Shown here one piece after another: positions 47,469-59,245 of a stretch of DNA of 64,000 nucleotides. Origin of the DNA: Rhizodiscina lignyota (taxonomy: Eukaryota; Ascomycota; Dothideomycetes; Aulographales; Rhizodiscinaceae); contig ML978121.1 in assembly GCA_010015805.1 (NCBI GenBank), positions 558,001 through 622,000 on the forward strand, written 5' to 3'. Each line of letters begins with the position of its first letter. Within the stretch, counting starts at the first letter, position 1. Made by a program: the position numbers and the translations under genes. Below the pieces are notes generated by a model, which was given only the letters and a program-made list of their open reading frames with translations, did no database searches and was not told the DNA's origin.

Positions 47469-49183
47469 TGCAGGATGGTGAGTCTCGCGGCGGACGGAGA
47501 GTGAAGTGTGAGGTGTTCAGCGAAGAGCGTTCTTGCTGCTCGCCAAATCGGGACAGCCTGACGAGACGGGGACAGGACGTGCAAAAATCGCTCGACTGCC
47601 TCACCGTGCACTGCCAAAGGGCACTATCTCGCACTTGATGAAGTCAGTGAGGCATAGTAGAGTGCAGATGCCGTGCTGGCTTGCCTCGATCCTTTCCTCG
47701 CGCGATAAAATCCGGCCGAGCGCTGTGTGGAGAGCGTGACGAGAACGGGCCTCAGCACGTCGGCGGCGTGGGCATCTGCCAGAGCAGATTGAGATGAGCA
47801 GCAAGCTGGCAAGGTTGGCACTTCATGCAGGTGTGAAGAGCAGGCGAGAGGCGTTGCGAGCAGCAGAAGAATGAAGTTGGAATTGGAAGTCTGGCTGTGA
47901 GGTCAGAAGGCTCTTGGGTTCTCCGCTGAGTAGCGAAGCGCGCACGGGCTCCAGAGCACTCCAATTGCACGCCGCTGTCTGCAACGCGGCCAGCTCTCGT
48001 CACCACGGCACGACAATAGGCCATTCGCTCGCTGTTCATCCGCACTTCTATTGTCCAGACGCTCGCCATTCTCCTTATTCTCACTTATTCACCTCGCCGT
48101 CCGCATCGCCGTTCCCGCCGACATCAATACGTGACATATCTCGCTGCTCCGCCGCTGACATACGGCCAACCTCGCCACGGGCGGAGGTGTGCTGCCAGGC
48201 GTCCCTGCGTGCACCCCAAAGTGCTTAGGATTGCCCTCAGTGCCAGCGAGGTACGTACCCGTAATCCGCCGCTATCCTGCGACTTGCCCAATGCCTGCGC
48301 GATTACGAGGTGCACGTCTGCCGCACGCCTTTCTCAGCTTTCGCTGCAGAATAAAACGTCCGCAACCCGCTCTTCCTTACTGCCTTTGTGCTACGCCTGT
48401 TCCGACCCTTTTGTCAATTGTCTTGCCATCCGTCTCATGCTAATTCCCGGCCCTGCGGCTCTCAAATCTATCAGCTGATGGCAGCACTCTGCCCGGGCTC
48501 CGCTTGCGTCGCTCCAAAACATCTGCCGTGATAGGCAGCTTGACGAGAGCGGAATCCCGAAGCGTCAGAATGGAATTTTGTCGGCAGGAAGATCGCCTAA
48601 ATGCCAGGACGTGGCAGGTGAAACGTCCGACGCCAGTGAAGCTGGACGCACGACTATATCACTTACGCCGCGCCCTCCTTCATTCGGAGTCTGCCTCGTC
48701 GGCGGGTGGAGTAGTGTCCACGGCACTGTGCTTTCTTCTTCGCTCTGATTTAAATCACCCCTACTCCTGGCCCTCACCCGTCTCGAATCTCGCGGAAATA
48801 GTGCTTCAGTACTGTCTAACTTGCGTCACTGTCTTGCCTTCAAACACCGAAGCTTTTCCGCCGTGCCTGGCTGATGCTTGCGCTTGCCTGCTAATCAAAC
48901 CAGGATCGCTGCGTGTGCTTTGCAGGATAAACGATCGGTATGACGTTGAAACTGTCCAGGTTTAAATATCATTCACATTATCGGCAAGGTGCTCGCGACT
49001 GTAACTATCCATTCACTAAATTAATATTCATCAGTTCTCTCACGAAAATGTGCACTTATGAGGCTACGTGATTGAGTTTCTTTTTAGGTCTCGCTCTGCC
49101 CACTGCCACGCCACCTGGAGCTTATGCCGATTTGGAAATGATGGTACCATCAAGTGGCCCGTTACTCTGACGACATCACGCTA
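47469..49183. other. long intergenic region upstream of the LAMMER kinase
   Basis: About 1.7 kb with no supported gene; the kinase-proximal kilobase is rich in pyrimidine and CpG, which fits a long 5' leader or large promoter. A 153-codon plus-strand ORF (48504-48965) is orphan and not called. Only the 3' end of the aminotransferase borders it. Confidence 0.45.
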
Positions 49184-50838
49184 CTAAACCTCCTTGAAGA
49201 ACTCCTCGATAACCCTGGCCGTCAGATCCACCACAAGTTCGATCTCTTCCTTCGTCACGTTATATGCAGGGGCGATTATTGCCACATCTCCTGCTCTGCC
49301 ATCGGCCACACCAGTTCCTGGATAGAGCGAAATGTTGAACGGGGGCTCAATGCCTACGAGAAGTTCAGATCAGATTCGAAATTTGGGGTTCATATACACA
49401 CCTTTCTCATGGACGCCCATTGCGATTGCGTCCTTCGGGTCGAACGGTTCTTTCGTTACCTTGTCCTTTACGAATTCGACCTGACGAGAAATTAGTGATA
49501 TGTGCAAGGTCAGGACACAGTGTAGCTACGTACACCCCAGAACAGGCCTTTGCCACGAATATTGCCAACGTTGGGATGATCGGACAACCTTGACTTAAGC
49601 CCCTTCTCCAGATGGACTCCCATCTCCTTGCAGTTCTGCACGAGATTTTGTTCTCGCACAATGGCTTGCACTTCGGCGGCGGCAGCACATGCGATCGGAT
49701 GGCCCTGGTAGGTCTGTCCGTGGGAGAATGCTCCGGTTCCTTTGCTCAAGACATCCACGACTCGAGGATTGATAAGGATTCCTGCCACTGGAGCGTAACC
49801 GCCTCCAAGGCCTTTGCCAATAGTCTCAATGTCCGGGACAATGCCTTCTTGCTCCCAAGCATGCAGAGTACCAGAGCGGCCCATACCGCTCATGATCTCA
49901 TCCATGATCATGAGTACGCCATACTTGTCGCAAATCGCTTTCATGGCCTTGAAGTATCCGGGAACCGCGGGCACACAGCCTGCTGCCTGTTCACCGGCTT
50001 AGCACATCTTGACTTGGGTTACTGCATCGCGCATTTTAAACTTACTGCTCCAACAACTGGCTCTGCGATAAAAGCGCAAACAGTATCGGGGCCAACCCTC
50101 TGGAGTTCATCGTCTAGTTCTTTTGCCAACCTCTCAACATACTGTGCCTCGGTTTCTCCGTCCTTCATTCCGCGATAAGCGTTGCAAGGGGAAACGTGCG
50201 AGATGTTCTTGTTCAGCAACGGCTCGTACAGTGCTCTACGCGTCACATGGCCGCTCACTCCCAGAGCACCAAGCGTGATGCCGTGGTAGGACTCCCTTCT
50301 CGCGATGAATCGGACACGTTGAGGCTGCGGCGGCACCGACTCGAGCCAGTATTGGCGAGAGAGTTTGAGAGCTGCCTCCATTGCTTCAGATCCTAAAGAT
50401 GCCGTCAATCACAGTTCCCAAGATGAATAAAAAATGAATAATTAGAGCAATTGAAAGCGCACCAGAGCTGCATATCCACGCCCTTGCCATCTTGCCATCG
50501 GTTCCCTTGCACAGCTCTTCGCCCAATCGCTCCGCTGCATTCACGCTAAAGAACAGAGAGTGGCAGTATGAAATCTCATCCATCTGCTTCTGAAGCGCCT
50601 CTTTGACTCGCTTGTTGCCGTGGCCAAGGCACGAGACAGCCGCACCGCCAGTAGCGTCGAGAATCTTCTGCCCATTTGAGAGAGTGATGTAGATTCCTTC
50701 AGCGCTGACAACAGTCTTCGGGGCGTGATGTAGGTTACGGTGGAGCACTGCGGAGTGAGTGGACTCTGTGCCATTGGTGCTGATGACAACGTTGCCGTCG
50801 TTTACAAGGGGGATTTTCTTAGATGGTGGAAGCGCCAT
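49184..50838 (-). CDS. class III pyridoxal-phosphate aminotransferase
   Basis: PLP enzyme of the omega-aminotransferase class (acetylornithine, GABA, DAPA or related). Exons 50463-50838, 50046-50392, 49534-49986, 49402-49480, 49184-49353 give 474 residues. The Schiff-base lysine is Lys299 in TIGKGLGGGYAP; the PLP-stacking DE is at 270-271 (MIMDEIMSGMGRSG); SYHGITLGALGVSG and EPVVGAAAGCVP precede it. All introns obey GT-AG. A TATA-type box (TATAATA on the minus strand, near 50910-50920) lies about 75 bases upstream. The amino donor cannot be fixed from sequence; I see no mitochondrial presequence. Confidence 0.93.
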
Positions 50839-51514
50839 TGTGACGACGAGAGTTGATGAGATTCGAAAGTGAATAGGAAAGCTCAGAATTTACGTCAAAA
50901 GACAGAGCGGGTATATTATAAGAAGAATGAAAGCGCTAGGCTGACGTTCTTATATACTCAAATGTAATCGTTCAGCGAGGAAGGCGCTTCCCAAGGCCGC
51001 TATCTTTGAATAGGCACTCGTGGAAGGAGGAGACCTGAGCTACGCTGCCTGTGGAACGGGTCCCGGACACCTATTTGTATGCTCTCAATGCCACAGTATC
51101 ACAGAGACTCGGTTCGTTCACTGGGGTTGCGTATCTCCATGCGTGGTCGGGCTGCCGATGTAAGAGCGGGCCGAGTAATGGAGCCAATCAGGTAGCGATC
51201 TGTTCGCTATGGAGTGGGAGTTACCTAATTGAGCGTTGGCATATTCCTAGTGTGGTTCGGGATGGAATTTTCGTCGACGAAGAATCGCAGACAGATACCA
51301 AGAAAAAATTCAAAGGAGTGGGCGTTCAGCATTCTTGTTCGGCGGCGGGCCTTTGATTGAGGCTAAAATTGGTGCCAATACAGATGCGTAGCACGAACAA
51401 GGGCTTTGACATTTCAATAGCAGTATAAAGTCAATTAATGTCCGTCAATCTTCTAAAGAGAGAGAACTAAGTGAGCGCAAAGCTATGCAAGGAATTCTCA
51501 GGTCATGATCAACA
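50839..51514. other. intergenic, aminotransferase promoter and ALO1 3' flank
   Basis: Holds the likely TATA box near 50910-50920. No other gene seen; a short ORF (51051-51356) has no support. Confidence 0.4.
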
Positions 51515-53317
51515 TCACATCTTCTCAAACATCTTGACACCAGTTGGCCCGCGTTCAGCATTCTCCCTCACCCTCGCAGCTATCACTGTGGCCTCATCAT
51601 CATCGCTCTCCATGCTCCTCAGCAAAGTGCTTGTTTCAGCCTCCGCTTCATGCATAACGTCAAAGCTCTCTTCACTGCTCGCGCTGGGCGGGACCTTCTC
51701 GTCCCCAGCTCCATCTGTTGCGCTGCCCCTGAACGCAGTTTTTAACTGCTGCTGTCCAAACCAGAGGAGGCCTCCATTTCTCTTATTATTACGCTTCGTA
51801 TCTACCTCCATCTCTTCCAATGGTAGTCTCTCTGCCTTTCCTCCTTCTTCCTTCAAAGCGGGAAGAACAGTGCGTCTCAGCCAATCACCAACGAATAACC
51901 CTTCCGGGTCAACGCTATCCCGCACTCGGCGCCAGCTCTCCAGGTTATCACCAAACATACCCTCAATCTGCTCGCGCGTTGTGAACGCAAAGTTCTTCGC
52001 CCAGTGCGGCTTCCCGCCCATATCCTGCATCAGCCATTCAAATGCTTCGTAGTAGCGCTTGTGGCACGGCGGATCTTGGAGATACGGTCTGTAGAGCGTA
52101 GCGTTAAGGTAGAGAGTCGGCTCAGTTGCGCAGGTATTGTCGAGGAAAGGACGCGGCTGCGATGCGTTGTACGTTGCTGGCCGTGATGTATCTGATATGC
52201 GAACCTCAATTGGGCAGTGGACCCATAGTCCTTTGCTGGAGAACGGAATGCGTGCTTTGCTTTCGTCACCGTTTATCCAAGCACCGAGGCGCTCAATTGC
52301 CTCCGGGCCTTTGGAGATTGGGAGAGCCCACTCATTGACAAACTGCGAATAAAGACAGTCCATGAGCAGACCGGTGCGCTGCTCCTCAACTCCCGAGTTG
52401 TACGAGCCGGTGCTGAAGCCGTACTGCATTCCGAAAACGAACCATTCCACTGTGGGGAGAATCCAGGGCACATAGTTTGACAGCCACAGCAGGTTGTGAT
52501 ACGTGTGAAAGCCAATGCTTCCACCATACCAGCTGGACTTGGGTGCCCGGATGGGATCGTCGGTCTTATCGGCGCGCCAGACGATTGCGCGCTTCATGTA
52601 TGGCATCCACCAGACGCGGGTAAATTCTGCTGACGTCCACAGCGTCGTAGACCAATTGTCCACTACATACGACAGCGGCTGGAGGGTCTGTATCCACTCA
52701 ATATTGCCCGCCGGAACCATTTCGAATTCGACTTCCACAATTATGCCCAATGCGCCGAGGGATACGAGAGCGGCGCGGAATAGGTCTGGGGATTGCGTTG
52801 CAGAGCATCGCACTGCTCGGCCATTGGCAAGAACGATACGGAGCGATCTTATCGCCTGCGAGAGGAGGCCATGGTACATCGAACTACCATGTGTGGCAGT
52901 TGCGACAGCCCCGACGATAGACTGTTCGTCTATGCTTCCAAGATTCGGTATCGTGAGGCCATGCTCCTTTGCGCGAGTGTTGATCGCGTGGAGACGAATG
53001 CCTCCCTCAACAGTCATAGTCTTATTGTTCGTGTCCACGTTCAGGATCTTGTTGAAATTGTCCAAATTGACAAGCCACGACGAGGTACAGGTAAGGTCGC
53101 TGGGCGAGTGGCCACAGCCGACGAGAACAAGGCGTCGCCGACATCTTCTGGCGAGCGTTACGACTTTCTGTATCTCTTCCAACGATTCTGGGCGAATGTA
53201 GAGCTCTGGATTCGACCAGTATGTCTTCGCCCACGTGTGGTGCTTGTATGCGCTTGTCGCTCGAAAGGGAACATGGGGCTCCAGCGTGGAGACCTCGGCT
53301 GGCAGATTTGAAGCCAT
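51515..53317 (-). CDS. ALO1: D-arabinono-1,4-lactone oxidase
   Basis: FAD oxidase that makes D-erythroascorbate, an antioxidant, normally in the mitochondrial outer membrane. Single exon, 600 residues. The FAD-binding N-domain has VGCGHSPSDL with His70 as the covalent flavin site, then VEGGIRLHAINTRA and GSIDEQSIVGAVATATHGSS. The ALO domain carries the catalytic HWAK (438-441) and the DPEGLF end. A disordered acidic tail of ~110 residues (about 490-600) follows the domain, longer than in yeast. A hydrophobic segment (LSNYVPWILPTVEWFVFGM) may be the membrane anchor. The frame is open upstream to non-ATG codons; ATG at 53317 is the first in frame. Confidence 0.93.
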   Translation of the reverse strand: MASNLPAEVSTLEPHVPFRATSAYKHHTWAKTYWSNPELYIRPESLEEIQKVVTLARRCRRRLVLVGCGHSPSDLTCTSSWLVNLDNFNKILNVDTNNKTMTVEGGIRLHAINTRAKEHGLTIPNLGSIDEQSIVGAVATATHGSSMYHGLLSQAIRSLRIVLANGRAVRCSATQSPDLFRAALVSLGALGIIVEVEFEMVPAGNIEWIQTLQPLSYVVDNWSTTLWTSAEFTRVWWMPYMKRAIVWRADKTDDPIRAPKSSWYGGSIGFHTYHNLLWLSNYVPWILPTVEWFVFGMQYGFSTGSYNSGVEEQRTGLLMDCLYSQFVNEWALPISKGPEAIERLGAWINGDESKARIPFSSKGLWVHCPIEVRISDTSRPATYNASQPRPFLDNTCATEPTLYLNATLYRPYLQDPPCHKRYYEAFEWLMQDMGGKPHWAKNFAFTTREQIEGMFGDNLESWRRVRDSVDPEGLFVGDWLRRTVLPALKEEGGKAERLPLEEMEVDTKRNNKRNGGLLWFGQQQLKTAFRGSATDGAGDEKVPPSASSEESFDVMHEAEAETSTLLRSMESDDDEATVIAARVRENAERGPTGVKMFEKM

Positions 53318-53903
53318 GGTGGTGGAGTTCTCAGGGAACGCCAGGGTCGAAGATAGAGGTATGGGATCGTACCGAGAGGGCGGTCGCTTGGAGTAGGAAT
53401 GAAGACCGCATATCGAATAGAAGATTGACAGAACTACTGAAAAATCTAGATTCCTCGAGTCAATGGTGGTTGATTCGACAAAAGAGGTAAGCGGGCTGTT
53501 AAGGCGGCAATGCGCGCAGTACGCACGCAATCCATCGGCTAAGGTCCTGCGCTCCTTGCATTATCTCACCGGATCTGCCCGACTCAACAGTCTTTGCATC
53601 AGTCTTGAGGTCGACGTTAGCGAGATTCATGAAAGACATAGGCCGTGGAGATAGACAGATGGGTGTACCTATCATTATACTAAGCACGATGGTCTAGTCT
53701 CTAGTTCGTACGAGTTCGTACGTAATTGAAGAGGTCCGAACAACCACTGTCTCGCGCGAAATGAATCAGCGGCAAATTTTCGGTCACGCTCGGATTGAGT
53801 GACCATGTTCGGGGATACATATATATCAAACTCGGAGAATAGCTCTGGCCCGAAGAAATTCGATTCTTGTGGTGTATATATCAATAGTATATCTTGAGCC
53901 ATT
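53318..53903. other. intergenic, ALO1 promoter
   Basis: No gene seen. A 101-codon minus-strand ORF (53675-53980) overlaps the small plus-strand ORF that follows and has no recognisable feature. Confidence 0.4.
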
Positions 53904-54236
53904 ATGTGGTCCGAAGACGACAGCAAACATCTTTCTAGAGAATACACTACAATAACTACCACCTCCTTCTCAGAAGTCAAGAAATCGAAGAAGCCTCAGA
54001 AAATGGCTGGCGAGCGAGCATATTGCGAATCCAGACGTACACTGCACTCAATTAAAGAATCTGTCAAATCCCAACTCCACAGCTGGAAGGTACTTCTCCC
54101 TGCAAAGGACCACCTGGCAGACGACTACAACTTCACTTCCGGATCCAACAGAGGCTACGGATACAATTTCACCTCCGGATACAACAGAGGCTACGGATAC
54201 AATCCAAACGCCACAGCTCAAGGGAGTACGGAATAG
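53904..54236 (+). CDS. small hypothetical protein with YNFTSG/NRGYG repeats
   Basis: ORF of 110 residues from ATG to TAG. I do not recognise it. The N-terminal half is charged (KKSKKPQKMAGERAYCESRR); the C-terminal third has two near-perfect repeats of YNFTSGxNRGYG, 12 residues (36 bases) each, ending NPNATAQGSTE. The NFT triplets look like N-glycosylation sites, but no signal peptide is present, so that may mean nothing. It could be a real small gene, part of a spliced gene, or chance; it lies between two minus-strand genes and overlaps no other supported frame. Confidence 0.35.
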   Translation: MWSEDDSKHLSREYTTITTTSFSEVKKSKKPQKMAGERAYCESRRTLHSIKESVKSQLHSWKVLLPAKDHLADDYNFTSGSNRGYGYNFTSGYNRGYGYNPNATAQGSTE

Positions 54237-54458
54237 GAGTATATTAAGTGGACGGATATACAGGTACGAATCAGAGAAGGGAACGATGACTTTAGCCAGT
54301 ACTGACAGACAGCACAGAAGCGTCCATGTTTTTTTAAATTTACCCACGGCATTGGATACAGCAGAGCGAGGCGGTAAATGAGAGCAACGGCCAACGCCTG
54401 TCACAAATACCATGTACGAATAGATCACCACACTCCACTTCCGATGTACAGTCAGAAA

Positions 54459-56463
54459 TCAAGAAGACTTCTCTCTTGTCACCGACGATAGTCTCCGAAG
54501 CAATTGATTTTTATCAATCTGATTTTCCACGTCTTCTGGCATCAGGTGCTGCATGTGTCGAAGCTTGCGTCTTGAAAAGACAACCCAGGCAACGAGGACT
54601 ATTAGTGTCAGCGCGCCTGTAACCAACCAGTAGATCCAGATCAGGGGTGAAACTGGATGATCGGGATCATCTATCGGAAAGTCGAAAAATGCCGAACTGA
54701 AGAATGTCTGCGAAACTTGATGAGCGGGCGTAATAAGGTGGGACGGATCAACTCACAGCCACGAAAGTTCCAGGGAGAAAGAAGAGGGTGACGGCAGCGA
54801 TGATTCGCATGTCGGTGCTGTCGCGTCGAGTTAAAACTGCGATTTCTTTGGCATCTTTTGCAATCTTCCTCATCGCAGCACTGTCCTTCAGCCCTGCTTC
54901 TGCATCTTTTTGGCCTATTAGACTATACACCTAATTATTGCCTTAGTGACAGCCAACTGATACCGTCAATGCGCGGCTTACTGTTTGCACCTGAGCTTGA
55001 GTGCGCTGTTCTAGCAATCGTCTGGTTGACTGTGCTCCTGCTATCAACCCTTTGAGATACGTGATTCGTTGGGCTAATGGTCCTGGTAATGCTTGGCCAT
55101 ACGAAGTTCGTTGGAGCTTCTCCGCGACCTGCTCCACAAGGTTCAACGACCGCAAACCTACGTCAAACGTAAGGTCACAAAAGGCAAAAGTCCCCGCGAC
55201 GCCAGTCAGCTTCTGAGTAAGGAGGTCGAAGTCTAGATTCGCCCTGTCTCTCAAACGGATTTCACGCGGTGGATTACGGCGCAGATTGTTCGAGAACCCA
55301 TGCCGCATGCCCGTTTCGTACTCGATCTCGGCTAGACCCTGGGCTCGGCGCTCAAGCAAGATTGCAAAATGATGAATCTTTAACTCAATGAGAATAAGGG
55401 GAACAAGCATTGGATGGGCGGCAAGTTCAAGGGACCTCCTAAGACAGTCTTTCAACTTTTCAACCTCAGGCTTCTCCAATCCATGAACGACGGCACATGT
55501 GACCCCAGAGGATATATCGAAGGCCACAGCGACACAATAATTGTAATCCCGCGATCGGCCACCACGTAAAAGTACGCCTATAGTCGTTAGTGTGAGCATT
55601 GAGAGCGCAGAGACACTTCTTACCTTCAATAGATGCACCCGTCTCATCGCACTTTTTTGAAAAGGTTGTTGCTATGGCCATTGTGCTGAGCAGCATTCTC
55701 AAAAATTCTGTTGGGAGATGCCAAAACCGCATCATATCCTGGAAAGACCTTCGAGATATGGGCAATGGCAATACCTCAGCATCGTTATGGTGTTGCTCAG
55801 GACTACAAATGCTAAAGGCTACGTTAGCTTGCAGTCAAATCAGGCAATGAGCAGTCTTTATACGTACAGCAGCCTCAGAATGGATTTTCTTTCTGTCGTG
55901 CCATTGAGTCCAGTTGCTGGATCTTCCAACCATGGCGGAATGTGCTCATCCTCGATACCTGATTCTTCCAGTTGCCAACCATCCTATCAGTGAGTTGTCA
56001 GCTATGGCATGATACCGCAAACACCTTAGTTCCGCATATACCTGGGTTTCGAAGATCTCTACTATCGAATTGCCCGTTCGCGGCCTAAATCGAGTCCCAT
56101 CTGATAGCAGGCGCTGGTGATAGTCATCATACATTGTGGAAGATACGAAACGAGCAAACTCGAACACAAATGACTGAAGAAAATGCAACAGGAAGAGAAA
56201 GGCTCCATCTGCAATGAGTCCAGAGCTTGGGATCTTGTGCGGATCCAAGCAAGCCCTCGCAGGATTCCATTCAGCTTTGCACAGCCTTGTACGCGGGTGC
56301 GGCCTCAACGGAGGGACACCGCCATCGTATTTGCCTAGGTATAGAACATAGATACATAGGGAGAGACCCTATTACAGTTCCTAGAGCATAAATGAACCAT
56401 ATACGCGGTATTGCGTTCGCAATGAAAGGAAATGAGACGATGAAAGCTTGATTTCCCAAACAT
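54459..56463 (-). CDS. CorA-like membrane protein
   Basis: Seven exons (56376-56463, 56042-56334, 55868-55983, 55624-55811, 54982-55577, 54757-54930, 54459-54707) give 567 residues. The C-terminus is CorA/Mrs2-like: a long helical stalk (RRLLEQRTQAQVQTVYSLIGQKD...SAAMRKIAKDAKEIAVLTRRDSTDM) leads into RIIAAVTLFFLPGTFVATFFSSAFF and a second helix (LIWIYWLVTGALTLIVLVAWVVFS). The GMN pore motif of true CorA channels is not visible, so ion transport is not implied. N-terminal half: unique, with a Tyr/Asp-rich segment (KYDGGVPPLRPHP). Six of the borders are supported by phase; the first exon and start (ATG at 56463) are tentative. Similar fungal proteins are often found near recognition or incompatibility genes. 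Confidence 0.8.
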
Positions 56464-56474
56464 CAAATATCTAA

Positions 56475-56490
56475 CACGTGATTACGTGAC
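56475..56490. promoter_or_regulatory. CACGTG and TACGTGAC motifs in the shared CorA-like/MHF2 promoter
   Basis: CACGTG at 56475-56480 and TACGTGAC at 56483-56490 lie in the 137-base gap between divergent starts at 56463 and 56601. They are candidate bHLH/bZIP sites serving either gene; inferred by sequence and position only. Confidence 0.4.
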
Positions 56491-56600
56491 GGGCTAGTCT
56501 CAGTATGGTATTAGCGTGTCTCGAAACGCGTCCTTCTCTGAGCGCACCCACCTACCTACAAATCGCCCAGCAGCGATTTCCTCACCTCTTCCACGGAAAG

Positions 56601-57349
56601 ATGTCTCCTGCTACAACAGCTTCAGGTGCCGCGGCGAAGCGGAAACCTCCACCATTCAAGCCTCCGCGTCCTCGCAAACCATCGAACGACGGTTCGGTGA
56701 ACAAGTCAACGACAAAACGTAGTACGAACTCTTCAGCCAAGATCAGCAAACCTCCAGCTGGCAAAGGTGCTCGAAAGTCTACAGATAAACCGGCAGCTTC
56801 GAAGAAGAAAGTGGAGGCAATCCAGCGTCGCTCACGAGAGATATTGTCCGACGATGAGGACGAGGATGAGGACGAGGATGAGGAGGAAGACGATGACGAT
56901 GATTCTGGTAGTGACAATCACAGTGAGGATGGGTCCGTTGAGGAAGTTGAGTCCGATGGAAGTCCCATAGCTGCAAGGAATCCCGCGCCATCGAAAGCAG
57001 CGGCATCGAAATCCAACGAGTCGGACCTAGACACGAACAAGCCTCCTCCTATACCACAGAAGCTCCTCACGAGGCTACTGTACGAGTCATTCGAGGATAA
57101 GGGTATGAAGATTGGAAAAGAGGCTATGAATGTCGTCGACAAATACATAGAGACATTCATGAGGGAGGCGATAGCGAGAGCAACGTATGAACGAGAAGAG
57201 GCCGACAAAGCAGCTGGTGGAGCGGGAGACGGCTTTTTGCAGGTATTGGTCTCCCAGTCCAAGTGTAGATGTCACCGCTAACAGAGTTGGTGCTTCATTA
57301 GGTCGAAGATTTGGAAAAGCTTGCTCCGCAGCTTCTACTGGACTTCTAA
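56601..57349 (+). CDS. MHF2: CENP-X/MHF2 histone-fold protein
   Basis: Partner of CENP-S/MHF1; works at kinetochores and with the Fanconi-type FANCM/Mph1 helicase at stalled forks. Exons 56601-57242 and 57302-57349 give 229 residues. Residues ~160-229 form the histone fold: KLLTRLLYESFEDKGMKIGKEAMNVVDKYIETFMREAIARA, and after the 59-base intron VEDLEKLAPQLLLDF, the standard end of this family. Residues 1-155 are an unusual disordered extension: Lys/Pro/Ser-rich, then a run of Asp/Glu (residues ~95-115). Typical MHF2 proteins are about 80-110 residues. An upstream in-frame ATG at 56505 would add 32 residues; I use 56601 because the upstream part has no conserved look. Confidence 0.88.
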
Positions 57350-58391
57350 GTCCTGTTGGGCATCGATTCACCAAAGATTGGTATTTGTGATCGATCATAA
57401 CTATGGGCACCTGAGCTCTGTCCGCGCATGGACAAGAACCTTTTACTTTGTCTCGTGACGGATTCAGGACAGCATTCATCGAGAGAGATAAAGCATATGC
57501 TAGTATATCATTATTGGCTCTCATTTCCAATGAGCACGTACGGCTTCGAGTCGCGATCAATTAGCTGCGAGGATGATTAATGTCTGTCTAAGCCGAATGA
57601 AGACAAACGTTTCGGCTGAATGTGATGGACTCCTGAGATGGGAGCTAGGGACAAAACATAGCCGGTAATGGCAATTCGCCCTCCGGCAAAACAAATACAA
57701 AAATTCAATGTTCTAATTGAAGGCGCCAAAATTCCGGAGAATTGTTTCGACAACCTGTAGATTGTAGGGGCTTGGCCCTTGCGTGGTTGGTGGTGCGTGA
57801 GAGGGATCTCAAACGCGGAGGTTCGCTTTCCGACACACCTCAAACTCCAGCCGCCTGGACGTCCTCCTTTGCGCCACTTCGAGCCCAGAACTCACTGAAG
57901 ATTCGCGCTGAATTCAACAGCTATTGTATACCAAGAAATGCGCTCTTTGGCTCTTTGCCGAATTTACAAAGATACAGAGATAGCGCGCTCTTTTCAAATG
58001 GTGCGAGGCCGTTAGCCATACTCAAGATAGCTTCGGAAATGGCTGAAGCGAAACGTTTCTTGCCCTGTTGCAAAATATTTCAATCGTCGGGCCATTGAAC
58101 TTCCAGCTACTCGAAACACGGAGAGTCCAGAGTCCTGAGAAACCTCCAGCGGTTGCAGTCTCAGGACGATGGCTGATTTAATGCCACTCTCATAACCAAG
58201 CGCTCTCCCATCCGTCTTCCGTGTGCTTTGGTTCTTGTTTCCGAGTATACTGCTGTTCTTTCACCTTTTCCTTCCTCTTCTTCCTCATCTTGCTCTTTCT
58301 GTCTTTCCTTCACTACACAGCGCAAGACGCATCTTTCTGTTCGACATAGAATTCTAATACCTGCTCTTTGAAAGAGTTACCTTCGTTCACG
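57350..58391. other. intergenic upstream of the cupredoxin
   Basis: No supported gene. A 118-codon ORF (57742-58098) has no domain. The last ~150 bases before the cupredoxin ATG are strongly pyrimidine-rich (CT tracts at about 58255-58320), as in many highly expressed fungal genes. Confidence 0.45.
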
Positions 58392-59245
58392 ATGCATTTC
58401 GCAAAGATCCTATCGACTTCGATAATATTGGCAGGCAGCGCCTATGCCCAATCCTCTTCGTCTTCGTCTTCGTCTTCGTCTTCCGGCTCCTCTTCCTCGG
58501 CCACAGCATCTAGCACTTCATCAGCGGCCAGTGGGATGACCACAGTACATGTCGTTCAGGTCAGCGACTCGTCAGGTGCACTCACATTCTCCCCGAACAG
58601 CCTCACAGCAGGGGTGGGAGACATGATCCAGTACCAGTTTTATAAGGGAGTAAGTGACCAAGCCTGAATAACTCCTACTTGCTGTCAAAATACTGACTTT
58701 CGTACTACCAGAATCACTCCGTTGTGATGGCGAGCTTCGATCAACCATGCGTACCGATCCAAGAGAGCGACCCCTCGAACGCTGCAAATGCCTTCTTCTC
58801 TGGCTTTATGCCCGTCGAAAACACATCAGACTTCGGCAGACTCACGTACACCATCATGGTCAAGGACACCAACCCAATGTGGTATTACTGCGCTCAAGGG
58901 AAGCATTGCGAGGGCGGCATGGTCGGCGTTATCAACCCGTGAGTTTTCGTAGAGAGGGCAACTCGGCTATATCGTGGCTAACAATGAAGCAGGCCCTCGA
59001 ACAGCCAACAGACCATCAAAACATTCGCTGCGGCCGCTCAGAAAGCAGCCAACAACGTCGCACCAGGTGGCAGCGCAACGGGAGGCACGGCATCCACTTC
59101 TGGCTCCCCAAGCGCTACAGGTTCCGGAGCTGCAGCGGCGGCTTCAACATCCGGAAGTGCCGCATCCGCAAATCTCATCGATGCTACGAAGCAAAGCTTC
59201 ATGGGCATGGCTTTTGCTGGTGTTGCAGCATTCTTGTTGCTCTGA
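58392..59245 (+). CDS. GPI-anchored extracellular cupredoxin
   Basis: Secreted blue-copper domain protein of the type found on fungal cell walls and linked to development or virulence. Exons 58392-58649, 58712-58938 and 58993-59245 give 245 residues. Signal peptide 1-19, then a Ser run (20-48), the cupredoxin barrel (about 52-165), and an Ala/Ser/Thr/Gly tail ending in a hydrophobic GPI-type signal (FMGMAFAGVAAFLLL). The type I copper ligands are all visible: His88, Cys146, His151 and Met156 in the order expected. Introns obey GT-AG with phase-correct joins. A second, separate cupredoxin domain is not present. Confidence 0.92.
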
